NCBI GenBank assembly: GCA_036272815.1
Contig: DATAYA010000155.1
Location: forward strand, 1 to 25,101
From: DATAYA01 sp036272815
GTDB taxonomy: Bacteria > Pseudomonadota > Alphaproteobacteria > Acetobacterales > Acetobacteraceae
Length of the DNA stretch: 25,101 nucleotides
Reading direction: 5' to 3'
In this document: positions 15,540 through 22,580 of the stretch, in pieces
Numbering within the stretch: the stretch's first letter is position 1
Layout: each line of letters begins with the position of its first letter
Notes under the pieces: generated by a model
Told to the model about the DNA's origin: nothing
What the model saw: the letters and a program-made list of their open reading frames with translations, nothing else
Databases searched by the model: none
Position numbers and translations under genes: made by a program

Positions 15540-15576
15540 ACGGCCGGTGCCGTGGCTGAAGCCATGCGCCGGCCGT
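15540..15576 (+). promoter_or_regulatory. Long intercistronic hairpin between xoxF and xoxG
   Basis: ACGGCCGG (15540-15547) pairs perfectly with CCGGCCGT (15569-15576). The stem continues inward through T-G, G-C and C-G pairs, then a small internal loop and a TGGCT/AGCCA stem (15553-15557/15560-15564). CTCTATCT follows, only modestly T-rich. It sits 25 bases after the xoxF stop and about 31 before xoxG. This suits partial termination or 3'-end protection of the abundant xoxF message. Confidence 0.7.
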
Positions 15577-15607
15577 CTCTATCTGCGTTATCCCCGAGGC
15601 ACTCCGA

Positions 15608-16129
15608 ATGACGAAGCTCACCCTGCGCGCGATGTTGCTGCTAGCGGCGCTGCTCACACTGGCGGCCCAAGCCCGCGCCGACGGCTCGGGCAATCCCGCG
15701 CCCGTCAAGGAGGCGGACGGGATGTGGACCGACGCCCAGGGCAATCCGACCTTCAAGATCGCCAAGGACGGCACGGTCGATTGGTACACAGACATCGGCT
15801 TCCTGCGCTATGGCGCGAACTGCCTGCAATGCCACGGACCGGATGCGCTCGGGTCGAGCTACGCGCCGTCGCTGGTCGATGCGATCAAGACGATGAGCTA
15901 CCAGCAGTTCTATGCAACCGTCGCGGGCGGCAAGAAGGACGTGTCCAATTCGTCGAATCTCGTGATGCCGGCACTCGGCGCCGATCGCAACGTGATGTGC
16001 TTCATCAACGAGATCTATGTCTATCTCCGCGCCCGCGGGGACGGCGCGCTCGGCCGCGGCCGGCCGGAGAAGCATGTCGCCAAACCGGCCGGCTTCAGCA
16101 AGACATCGGACGCGTGCGTCGGCTCATGA
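15608..16129 (+). CDS. xoxG: Cytochrome c of the XoxF system (methanol-metabolism four-Cys type)
   Basis: XoxG is the periplasmic electron acceptor of the lanthanide methanol dehydrogenase. The 173-residue protein has a Sec signal peptide (MTKLTLRAMLLLAALLTLAA, cleavage near ARA/DG) and one haem-binding motif CLQCH (Cys72, Cys75, His76). A plausible distal Met lies in NLVMPALG. Two further cysteines (NVMCFINEIY and a C-terminal SDACVGS) give the four-cysteine pattern of the methanol-metabolism-related c-type cytochromes. The N-terminal segment DGMWTDAQGNPTFKIAKDGT is typical of XoxG. Its position between xoxF and xoxJ settles the call. The stop overlaps xoxJ by ATGA. Confidence 0.95.
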   Translation: MTKLTLRAMLLLAALLTLAAQARADGSGNPAPVKEADGMWTDAQGNPTFKIAKDGTVDWYTDIGFLRYGANCLQCHGPDALGSSYAPSLVDAIKTMSYQQFYATVAGGKKDVSNSSNLVMPALGADRNVMCFINEIYVYLRARGDGALGRGRPEKHVAKPAGFSKTSDACVGS

Positions 16130-16968
16130 GCACGCGGGTTTGCTCGGCTCTCGCCCTCGTCTGCCTGCTGCTCGTGATGGCGCAGCGGGCGGAAGCGCAG
16201 CCGGCCGGTCTCGGTGCCGGAGCGGAGTTGGTCGACCCGAAGGTGTTGCGCGTCTGCGCCGACCCGCGCGACCTGCCGTATTCGGACATGCAGGGCCGCG
16301 GCTTCGAGAACAAGATCGCGGTGATGTTTGCGAAGCAGCTCGGCAAGAGCCTTGCCTATACCTTCTATCCTCAGGTCATCGGCTTCGTGCGCAACACGCT
16401 CGACGCGCTGCGCTGCGACGTGGTGATGGGTGTCGCGGAAGGCTATGAGCTGGTGCAGACCACCAACCCCTATTACCGCACGACCTACGTGCTGGTGTAC
16501 CGCCCCGGCACCGGCCTTGATGGCGTCGACAGCCTTGGCGACAAACGGCTGCAAGGCAAGCATATCGGCGTGGTCGCCGGCACGCCGCCCGCGACGATCA
16601 TGGCGAGCAATGGCCTGATGCCCGATGCCCAGCCTTATCCGCTCACAGTCGACACACGCGTCGACGCACCATCGAAGACGATGGTGGGCGACATCGCCTC
16701 CGGCAAGATCGACGCGGGCGTGTTGTGGGGCCCGCTCGGCGGATACTGGGCGAAGCAATCGGCGACGAAGCTGACCGTTGTGCCGCTGCTGAAGGAACAC
16801 GGAGCTCCGATGACCTTTCGCATCACGATGGGTGTCCGGCAATCCGACCAGGCCTGGAAGCGCACGCTCAACCGGCTGATCGTGGAGGATCGCATCAAGA
16901 TCAACGCGCTGCTCGCGTCCGATGGCGTGCCGCTGCTCGACAACCAGGGCAAGCTGATCGCGCCGTGA
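16126..16968 (+). CDS. xoxJ: XoxJ, quinoprotein-associated periplasmic binding protein
   Basis: XoxJ is a periplasmic solute-binding-type protein. It is thought to help activate or mature XoxF through a large groove; no transport substrate is known. The 280-residue protein starts at the ATG overlapping xoxG, giving a signal peptide MSTRVCSALALVCLLLVMAQ with cleavage near AEA/QP. The SBP-3-type fold begins with LRVCADPRDLPYSDMQGRGF and continues with ENKIAVMFAKQLGKSL. The family segments DVVMGVAEGYELVQTTNPYY, LQGKHIGVVAGTPPATIMA and IDAGVLWGPLGGYWA follow. Longer in-frame starts lack homology. It overlaps the next gene by GTGA, forming a translationally coupled xoxG-xoxJ-CxxxCW set. Confidence 0.93.
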   Translation: MSTRVCSALALVCLLLVMAQRAEAQPAGLGAGAELVDPKVLRVCADPRDLPYSDMQGRGFENKIAVMFAKQLGKSLAYTFYPQVIGFVRNTLDALRCDVVMGVAEGYELVQTTNPYYRTTYVLVYRPGTGLDGVDSLGDKRLQGKHIGVVAGTPPATIMASNGLMPDAQPYPLTVDTRVDAPSKTMVGDIASGKIDAGVLWGPLGGYWAKQSATKLTVVPLLKEHGAPMTFRITMGVRQSDQAWKRTLNRLIVEDRIKINALLASDGVPLLDNQGKLIAP

Positions 16969-17555
16969 TCGTGCGTGGGCTTGCGGTCGCGTCGCTCGGA
17001 GCATTGCTGCTAGGTGCTGCCCCAATGCCGGCGACCTATCGTATGGACGCATACCGCGCCCCCGTGCCGGCGACGGTTCCGGGCGCGCGGACGATCGGCA
17101 CGGCGACGGCGCACGATCTCTGGCTGCACCATGCAGCGTCGTTCGTGGACGTGCTGCCGCGCGCGCCTCACCCGGCGGGGTTGCCGGCGGGCACGATCTG
17201 GCACCGCGCGCCGCACCGCGATATCCCCGGCAGCCTATGGCTGCCCGACACCGGCTATGGCGCGCTGCCCCCGCCGATGCAGGCCTATTTCGCATCGGGT
17301 CTGACGCGCGAGAGCGGAGGGGACCGCGGGCGCAAGCTGGTGATCTATTGCCGCGCGGATTGCTGGATGTCCTGGAACGCGGCGAAGCGGGCGGCGGCGA
17401 TGGGGTATCGCGCGATCGACTGGTATCCGCTCGGCGTCGACGGCTGGCGCCGCGCGGGGTTGCCGCTCGCGATCGCGCGGCCGGCGCCGCGCCCGGTGGT
17501 TACGGAAGCTGCGTCTGGATCGCCTGCGCCAGCGCATACAGCCGCTGCTCGATGA
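16965..17555 (+). CDS. PQQ-catabolism-associated rhodanese-like CxxxCW protein
   Basis: The exported rhodanese-like protein of about 196 residues starts at a GTG overlapping the xoxJ stop. A hydrophobic signal (VRGLAVASLGALLLGAAP) is followed by YRMDAYRAPVP. The middle has rhodanese-type features (FVDVLPRAPHP, the HRDIPGSLWLPDTG turn) and ends in the hallmark VIYCRADCWMSWNAAKRA, seen here as Cys-x3-Cys-Trp, then GYRAIDWYPLGVDGW. This matches the small family encoded beside PQQ-dependent alcohol dehydrogenases ('CXXCW motif protein'). The function is unknown; a sulfur- or redox-active role would fit the nearby SoxYZ-like and MBL-fold proteins. Its last 56 bases overlap the convergent exported-protein gene, so its C-terminal tail is antisense-constrained. 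Confidence 0.88.
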   Translation: MIVRGLAVASLGALLLGAAPMPATYRMDAYRAPVPATVPGARTIGTATAHDLWLHHAASFVDVLPRAPHPAGLPAGTIWHRAPHRDIPGSLWLPDTGYGALPPPMQAYFASGLTRESGGDRGRKLVIYCRADCWMSWNAAKRAAAMGYRAIDWYPLGVDGWRRAGLPLAIARPAPRPVVTEAASGSPAPAHTAAAR

Positions 17556-18144
17556 CGTCCGGCACTGCGCAGGCGTATTGCAGCGACTGCCGCCGTTCGT
17601 CGAACATCTGCTGCGCCCATGCGATTCGGTCGGCGAGCTTGTCGATCGCCGACTGATCCGGCTGCGCGGCCGACTGCAACGTCGTAAGTTGCTGCTCCTG
17701 CGTCCGGATGCCACCGGCAATCTGCTTCTGACGGACGCCGAAGCGGTCGAGGCCGGAGACGACGCTCTGTCGTTCCTGGTTGAGCGCATCGAACAACCCG
17801 GCGAACAGCGCCACCAGCCGTTCCTGCTTCTGCGCACCTGCCGATTGGGCAAAGGCGACGATCTCCGACTTCGCGTCCTCGAGCGGCACACGGCGCTCCG
17901 CCAACCGGCCAGCAAGCGTCGAGATCGCGGGGCGCTTCCCGGCCTGCATCGCGGCGGCGTCGATCGGAGGCCCCGCCCACATTTCCGCCACCGAGAGATC
18001 GGTCCGCTTGATCGACTGGCACGGCCAGTCGGGATCGAGCGTCTGCTTGCGGAGCCACGGCTTGCCCGATGCGACCGGCGGAGACGCCAGCGCCGCTCCC
18101 GCCGGAAGCAGAAGCGCAAGCACCAGAGCCGCGCGTTTCATCAT
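17500..18144 (-). CDS. Exported helical protein, last gene of the PQQ/lanthanide-type ABC operon
   Basis: The 214-residue protein has a clear signal peptide (MMKRAALVLALLLPAGAALA/SPP), then PWLRKQTLDPDWPCQSIKR. A long, mostly helical region with coiled-coil-like Gln/Glu-rich stretches follows (IVAFAQSAGAQKQERLVALF; GIRTQEQQLTTLQ; IDKLADRIAWAQQMFDERRQ). Cysteines at WPCQS and QYACAVP could form a disulfide joining the two ends. I recognise it only as an exported protein of the kind accompanying PQQ-associated ABC transporters; the Methylorubrum lut cluster also contains exported proteins of unknown function. Its ATG overlaps the permease stop by 4 bases. A role as periplasmic adaptor or metal chaperone is speculative. 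Confidence 0.78.
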   Translation of the reverse strand: MMKRAALVLALLLPAGAALASPPVASGKPWLRKQTLDPDWPCQSIKRTDLSVAEMWAGPPIDAAAMQAGKRPAISTLAGRLAERRVPLEDAKSEIVAFAQSAGAQKQERLVALFAGLFDALNQERQSVVSGLDRFGVRQKQIAGGIRTQEQQLTTLQSAAQPDQSAIDKLADRIAWAQQMFDERRQSLQYACAVPDVIEQRLYALAQAIQTQLP

Positions 18145-18983
18145 GCCGGACCCTTTCGCGCAAGCAGTCCGCGCGCAGGATCGTAGGCATAAATCGCACC
18201 CGCGGTGAAGACCAGCGTCATCGCCCCGACCACGGCGAGTGACAGCCAGCTCACCTGGAGATAGAGCGCGAAGCGAATCAGCTCGACCGCGTAGGTGAAC
18301 GGATTAAGCCGCACCACATCGCCCAGAATCGGGCTCGACTGCTGCACCTGCCAGAGCGGATAGAGCGCGGTGGAGGCGAAGAACATCGGGAAGATGACAA
18401 AGTTCATGACGCCGGCGAAGTTCTCGAGCTGCCGGATCAGCGAGGACAGCAGCATCCCGAACGCGCCCAGCATGAACCCGCACAGTATCAATGCGGGCAG
18501 CACCGTGAGCCAACCCCAGGACGGGATGTCCACGCCCCAGAGGTCGGCGATCACGAGATACGCATAGACCTGCAGGATCGAGACCGCGGTACTGGCGAGG
18601 AGCTTGCTCACCAGGAGAAACCAGCGCGGGAAGGGGCTGACGAGCAGCATGCGCATGTTGCCCATCTCGCGGTCGTAGACCATCGAGAGCGAGGACTGCA
18701 TCCCGTTGAACAACTGCACCATCGCCATCAGACCCGGTGTCACATAGACCTCGTAGAGGATGTAGGTCTGATATGGCGGGATGATCGAGACGCCGAGGAT
18801 CTGGCGGAAGCCGGCGGCGAAGATGAACAGCCACACCAGCGGCCGCACCAGCGCCGATATGAAACGTCCGCGCTGGTGGACGAAGCGCAGCGCCTCGCGC
18901 CAGACGATGCCATAGAGGCAGATCAGGTATTGCGACGCCCGAAAGCCGCTGCGGGTCGTCGTGGCGAGGACCGCGCCGCTCAA
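18141..18983 (-). CDS. ABC-2 type permease of the PQQ-associated ABC system
   Basis: The 280-residue integral membrane protein is of the ABC-2 (export-type) superfamily, with six predicted membrane helices. Recognisable parts are the N-terminal GIVWREALRFVHQRGRFISAL, then PLVWLFIFAAGFRQILG, YEVYVTPGLMAMVQLFNGMQ and SLSMVYDREMGNMRMLLVSP, with FPRWFLLVSKLLAST after it. The ABC-2 segment LSSLIRQLENFAGVMNFVIF and RLNPFTYAVELIRFALY close it. No ATG or GTG fits; the TTG at 18983, within a TTGA overlap with the ATPase stop, is the best start. Longer upstream readings in this frame are a shadow of the ATPase gene. Its partner ATPase is immediately upstream. An export-type permease paired with a binding protein is atypical for an importer. 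Confidence 0.88.
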   Translation of the reverse strand: MSGAVLATTTRSGFRASQYLICLYGIVWREALRFVHQRGRFISALVRPLVWLFIFAAGFRQILGVSIIPPYQTYILYEVYVTPGLMAMVQLFNGMQSSLSMVYDREMGNMRMLLVSPFPRWFLLVSKLLASTAVSILQVYAYLVIADLWGVDIPSWGWLTVLPALILCGFMLGAFGMLLSSLIRQLENFAGVMNFVIFPMFFASTALYPLWQVQQSSPILGDVVRLNPFTYAVELIRFALYLQVSWLSLAVVGAMTLVFTAGAIYAYDPARGLLARKGPA

Positions 18984-19768
18984 GCGTCGCCGCCCGGAGT
19001 GCCGGTCAGTGCCGCGAACGCGTTGCGCATGTCGCCAGCCCCCGCGTGCGCGATGACCGAGCGCGCGTCGCCCTCGGCCAGCACACGCCCCTTGTGCAGC
19101 ACGATCACGTCGTCGTCCGCCTCGATCTCGTCCATCAGATGCGTCGCCCACAGCACCGCGACGCCGCGCTCGCGCACCAGGCTGCGGACATGCCGCAGGA
19201 TCGCCCATTTGGAGGCGATGTCGAGCCCGACCGTCGGCTCGTCGAGTACCAGCAGGCGCGGCCCGTGCAGCAGCGCACGCGCGATCTCGACGCGCCGCAT
19301 CTGTCCGCCCGACAGCTTGCGCGCGGCGTCGCGGGCACGGTCGGCAAGTTCGACCTCGGCGAGCACGGCCGCGGCCCGCCGCCGCGCCTCGCGCCCGGCG
19401 ATCCCGTGCAGCGCGGCATGGAAAAGAAGGTTGTCCATTACCGTGATGTCAAGATCGAGGGTCCGCGCCTGGAACACGACGCCGAGCCGCCGCAGCGCCT
19501 CGCCGGGGGCACGGTCGACGCGATGGCCGAGCACGCTGATGCTGCCGTGCCGCGTGTCGTAGAGCCGCGTGATGAGCGAGAGCAGGGTCGTCTTGCCGGC
19601 GCCGTTGAGACCGAGCAGGGCCGTGAAGTGGCCCGCGGCGACGCGCAGGCTCACATCATCCAGGGCACGCCGCGCGCCATAGGCGTGGCTGACGCCGGCG
19701 ACCTCCAGCGCCAGCGGTGTCGCGTCCGCCGCGACCGGCCGCGCCAGCAGGGCAGACGTTGCAGTCAC
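18980..19768 (-). CDS. ABC transporter ATP-binding protein (PQQ-associated family)
   Basis: The 262-residue ATPase is of the ABC-2/DrrA-like group. Walker A is GLNGAGKTT (residues 53-61); the Q-loop region is VVFQARTLDLDITV. The ABC signature LSGGQMRRVEIARALL, Walker B LLVLDEPTVGLD and H-loop WATHLMDE all look intact. It would energise the adjacent ABC-2 permease. The start is a GTG at 19768 in a GTGA overlap with the beta-propeller gene. The family is one recurrently encoded beside PQQ-dependent dehydrogenases. In Methylorubrum the comparable ATPase belongs to the lanthanide-uptake (lut) cluster, which is the closest functional precedent I know. Confidence 0.93.
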   Translation of the reverse strand: MTATSALLARPVAADATPLALEVAGVSHAYGARRALDDVSLRVAAGHFTALLGLNGAGKTTLLSLITRLYDTRHGSISVLGHRVDRAPGEALRRLGVVFQARTLDLDITVMDNLLFHAALHGIAGREARRRAAAVLAEVELADRARDAARKLSGGQMRRVEIARALLHGPRLLVLDEPTVGLDIASKWAILRHVRSLVRERGVAVLWATHLMDEIEADDDVIVLHKGRVLAEGDARSVIAHAGAGDMRNAFAALTGTPGGDA

Positions 19769-20760
19769 GGCGCGCTCTTCGGGTTCACCACCACGCCCCA
19801 GGGCAGTCGGCCGACGGTGATCGACTTAATCGCGCGGAGCGATTTCACGTCGATCATCGTGATGTCGTTGGAAAGCCCGTTCGCGGTGAGAAGGAATTTG
19901 TGGTCGGGCGTGAAGCCCATGTGCCAGATACGCTGTCCGGCCAGGATGTATTTCTTCACCTTGTAGCTTGCGGTATCGACCGCCGCGACACGGTTCGCCG
20001 GGCCGAGGGCGACGAAGGCAAGCTTGTCGTCCGGCGTGAACTTGATGTCCTCCGGCTGGATCGCATCCGATCGCAGGCCCTGGATCGGGAAGCTGATCGT
20101 GTGCGTGATGACGTGCTTTACCGGGTCGATCACGCTGACCGTGCCGCCGAGTTCGGAGCTGACCCAGACCTCCGACCCGTCATGCTTGAACACCGCGTTG
20201 CGCGGCCGCGCGCCGACCAGCACGTTGCCCACGTTCTTCTCCGCTGGATAGGAGATGAAGTGGGCCATGTTGGTGGTCTCGGAGGTGTTGACGATAATCT
20301 TCCCGTCCGGGCTGACGCCCATGCCCTCCGGCTCCACGCCGGTCGGGATCTGCGCGATCACCTTACGGGTGGGAATGTCGATCACAGTGACAAGCGCGTC
20401 GTTCTCGCGCGAGACGTAGAGCGGGTTGCCGGAGGGGCGTACCGCGAAGAACTCGGGATCGGCGCCGGATGGCAGGTCGCCGACGATCTTCAACGTCTTC
20501 GTGTCGATCATCTGGATCGTGTTGTCGTCGCTGGCGCAGATCAGGACGTATTTCCCGTCCGGCGTCACCAGGATGCCGCGCGGGCGCTGGCCCACCTGCA
20601 CGGTGGCGATCACTCTCCCCTTGTCGAGGTCGATCACGCTCATCGTGTTGTCGCGCTCGTTGGAGGTGTAGGCGATATAGGCGTGCGCGGGCACGGCCGA
20701 CAGCACGGCGATCGTGGCAGCGACGGCGGCAAGGTGCGGGCGCATCGGTTTCCTCATCAC
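19765..20760 (-). CDS. PQQ-catabolism-associated YVTN beta-propeller protein
   Basis: The 331-residue exported protein has a Sec signal ending at VPAHA and then about seven YVTN/NHL-like propeller repeats: YTSNERDNTMSVIDLDKGRV, RGILVTPDGKYVLICASDDN, GMGVSPDGKIIVN, EDIKFTPDDKLAFVALG, and GFTPDHKFLLTANGLSNDIT with MIDVKSL. Such propellers are encoded with PQQ-linked ABC systems; their ligand is unknown. The start is a GTG at 20760 (GTG ATG AGG) overlapping the upstream stop; the adjacent ATG at 20757 is an alternative. No PQQ-dehydrogenase active-site ligands are present, so it is probably a non-catalytic binding or scaffold protein in the periplasm. Confidence 0.9.
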   Translation of the reverse strand: MMRKPMRPHLAAVAATIAVLSAVPAHAYIAYTSNERDNTMSVIDLDKGRVIATVQVGQRPRGILVTPDGKYVLICASDDNTIQMIDTKTLKIVGDLPSGADPEFFAVRPSGNPLYVSRENDALVTVIDIPTRKVIAQIPTGVEPEGMGVSPDGKIIVNTSETTNMAHFISYPAEKNVGNVLVGARPRNAVFKHDGSEVWVSSELGGTVSVIDPVKHVITHTISFPIQGLRSDAIQPEDIKFTPDDKLAFVALGPANRVAAVDTASYKVKKYILAGQRIWHMGFTPDHKFLLTANGLSNDITMIDVKSLRAIKSITVGRLPWGVVVNPKSAP

Positions 20761-21980
20761 AGCTTGCAGGAGGTCTCTGGCCGGTCGACGCCCAGCGTAT
20801 CGAGGTCGGTCACCTGGTGCAGGAAGCCCGCCTGCGGCGAGACCGAGACCACGTTGCGCCCATCGCTCAGCAGGATCGGCTGGCGGAGCTGCCAGTTCCA
20901 GTTGCGCAGCGACAGCGGCTTGCCCTTGTAGGCGGCGATCTGGAAATCAGGCCCCTTCATATAGGCCATGATCTTCGCCGGATCGGCGGATTGCGTGCGG
21001 CTCGCCGCCTCGCCTACCATGCGCACGGCGGTCCAGGCCTGCAAGTCAAGCGGCGTCATCTGCCGGTGGTAATCCCGCTGGAAGCGGTCCTGCATTTGGG
21101 TGCCGCCCCATGCCTCCATCGCCGGGGACCAAGTGCAGGGAATCAGGCCAGCCGAACCCACAACAGGACGGGCGTCCCAGGTCCGATAGGGCAAGTAGCC
21201 GGCAAAGACCTCGTTCTCGTCGGCCGCGACGAGCACGTCGTAATTCGGCGCGTTCTGCGTGAACACCGGCATCTGTGCCTGCGTCTCGGCGAGGCCGGAA
21301 TCGGTCTGGCGCGAGCCGCCGATGTCCTTGAACTCCCGCTGCTGCACGAGGCGCGCGCCGTAGCGCTTGGCGCTGCGGCGATAGGCGTCGGCGAGCAGCG
21401 TGTCGGTCGGATGCGAGCCGTAGACCAGAAGCCAGCGGGTCCAGCGCTTCCAGATCAGGTATTGTGCGAGCGCGTCCGCCAGCATCGAGCGCGTGGGTGC
21501 CACATGGATGACGTTGCCGCGGCAATCCTGCTCGCGCAGCCGGTCGTCCGGCGCCTGGATGTTGAAGATGGTGATGCCGTGAGCGGCCGCGGCGGCGGCG
21601 AGCTTCGACACGTCATCGGCCGGCAAATCGGTCAGCACGAGACCGATCTGTTGCGCCGCGAGCGAGGCAAGTGCTGCCGTCGGGTCGTCGGCCGGCTGCA
21701 CCGGGCGGTCGGTGAGGGCGAAGCTCTGGCCCATGAAGCGGCCGGTCGTGTTGTTGTCGTCGATGCCGACGTGGGCACCGGCGATCCCGTCATCGGCGAC
21801 GCGGCGGTCAAGCAGGGAGATGGTCGGCGGCCGCGCCATCGAGCGTATGTAGCCGATCGCGATCGACTGCCCAGCGGCGCGCGCGGGGCGTGCGGCCGCG
21901 ACGGCGAGGCTCGCCCCGGTCAGGGCGAACGCGGCGCGCCGGCTGAGACCGTTGCGCGCATCAGACTTTGGACGTTTCAT
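20757..21980 (-). CDS. PQQ-associated ABC substrate-binding protein (LutA-like)
   Basis: The 407-residue periplasmic binding protein of the Leu/branched-chain (type I) fold is first in the minus operon. The N-terminus carries a twin-arginine-like signal (SRRAAFALTGASLAVAAA, cleavage near ARA/AG), then IAIGYIRSMARPPTISLLDR. It also shows GLVLTDLPADDVSKLAAAAA, FNIQAPDDRLREQDCRGNVI, HVAPTRSMLADALAQYL and GSAGLIPCTWSPAMEAWGGT. Cysteines in EQDCRGN, IPCTW and the C-terminal ETSCKL could form disulfides. The family accompanies PQQ dehydrogenases; in Methylorubrum a protein of this type (LutA) binds lanthanides. Whether this one binds Ln, PQQ or something else cannot be read from sequence. The ATG at 21980 begins 89 bases from the divergent gene at 22070. 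Confidence 0.9.
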   Translation of the reverse strand: MKRPKSDARNGLSRRAAFALTGASLAVAAARPARAAGQSIAIGYIRSMARPPTISLLDRRVADDGIAGAHVGIDDNNTTGRFMGQSFALTDRPVQPADDPTAALASLAAQQIGLVLTDLPADDVSKLAAAAAAHGITIFNIQAPDDRLREQDCRGNVIHVAPTRSMLADALAQYLIWKRWTRWLLVYGSHPTDTLLADAYRRSAKRYGARLVQQREFKDIGGSRQTDSGLAETQAQMPVFTQNAPNYDVLVAADENEVFAGYLPYRTWDARPVVGSAGLIPCTWSPAMEAWGGTQMQDRFQRDYHRQMTPLDLQAWTAVRMVGEAASRTQSADPAKIMAYMKGPDFQIAAYKGKPLSLRNWNWQLRQPILLSDGRNVVSVSPQAGFLHQVTDLDTLGVDRPETSCKL

Positions 21981-22069
21981 GGCGCCGGAGCATCGTGCAA
22001 CAGCGCGGTGCGTTCAAGCGTACGCGCGGGATATGCGAGGGGCGGAGGACGTCGGATGGCGGTGTGCGG

Positions 22070-22570
22070 ATGAATTCTTGGACATATGCCGCACTGGCCG
22101 CGTCGCTGCCGGTCCTGGCGATGGCACCGCCGCCGGGGACCAAGGTCGCCATTTTTCCCTTCCAGCTCCAGGACACCAGCCTCCAGGGCGCGATGCAGGC
22201 GCCGCTGCCTGCCGACCAGACGCGGCTACATTTGCTGGGCACAAAGCTGCGGGCCGCGCTGGTGAAGCAGGGTCTGGCGCCGATCCCGCTCGGCGCCGCC
22301 GCGGCGCAGGCCGACGCGCAGAACATCACCGCCTGCGGCGATTGCGACCTGGCACTGGCCAAGAAGCTCGGCGCCAAGCTCTCAGTGATCGCCTGGGTGC
22401 AGAAGGTCTCGGCCTTGATCCTGAATGTGAACGTGGAGATACGCGACGTGGCGACCGGTCGCGTGATCGCCGGCGGCAGCGCCGACATCCGCGGCGATAC
22501 CAACGAGAGCTGGACGCGTGGCCTGGCCTTCCTGTTGCAGAACACGCTGGTGCCGGATCTGCACCGATGA
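22070..22570 (+). CDS. Exported DUF3280/DUF2380-like protein
   Basis: The 166-residue product from the ATG at 22070 has an N-terminal hydrophobic segment (MNSWTYAALAASLPVLAMAP), probably a signal peptide. A compact alpha/beta domain follows: VAIFPFQLQDTSLQG, LHLLGTKLRAALVKQ, ACGDCDLALAKKLGAKLSVI, VNVEIRDVATGRVIAGGSAD, and ESWTRGLAFLLQNTLV. The VAIFPF...D and CGDC...KKLGA pattern is what I associate with DUF3280/DUF2380 proteins of methylotrophs. The CGDC pair might be a disulfide or metal site. It is 11 bases ahead of, and co-oriented with, the cofactor genes, and divergent from the ABC operon, so it could serve either system. The function is unknown. Confidence 0.7.
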   Translation: MNSWTYAALAASLPVLAMAPPPGTKVAIFPFQLQDTSLQGAMQAPLPADQTRLHLLGTKLRAALVKQGLAPIPLGAAAAQADAQNITACGDCDLALAKKLGAKLSVIAWVQKVSALILNVNVEIRDVATGRVIAGGSADIRGDTNESWTRGLAFLLQNTLVPDLHR

Positions 22571-22580
22571 CGCGCCCCCG

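Noticed and set aside
14276..15565. Minus-strand open frame of 429 codons inside xoxF
   Set aside because: Antisense shadow of a fully conserved quinoprotein gene.
20469..22073. Plus-strand open frame of 534 codons opposite the beta-propeller and binding-protein genes
   Set aside because: Antisense shadow with no domain; the minus-strand genes have signal peptides and coupled starts.
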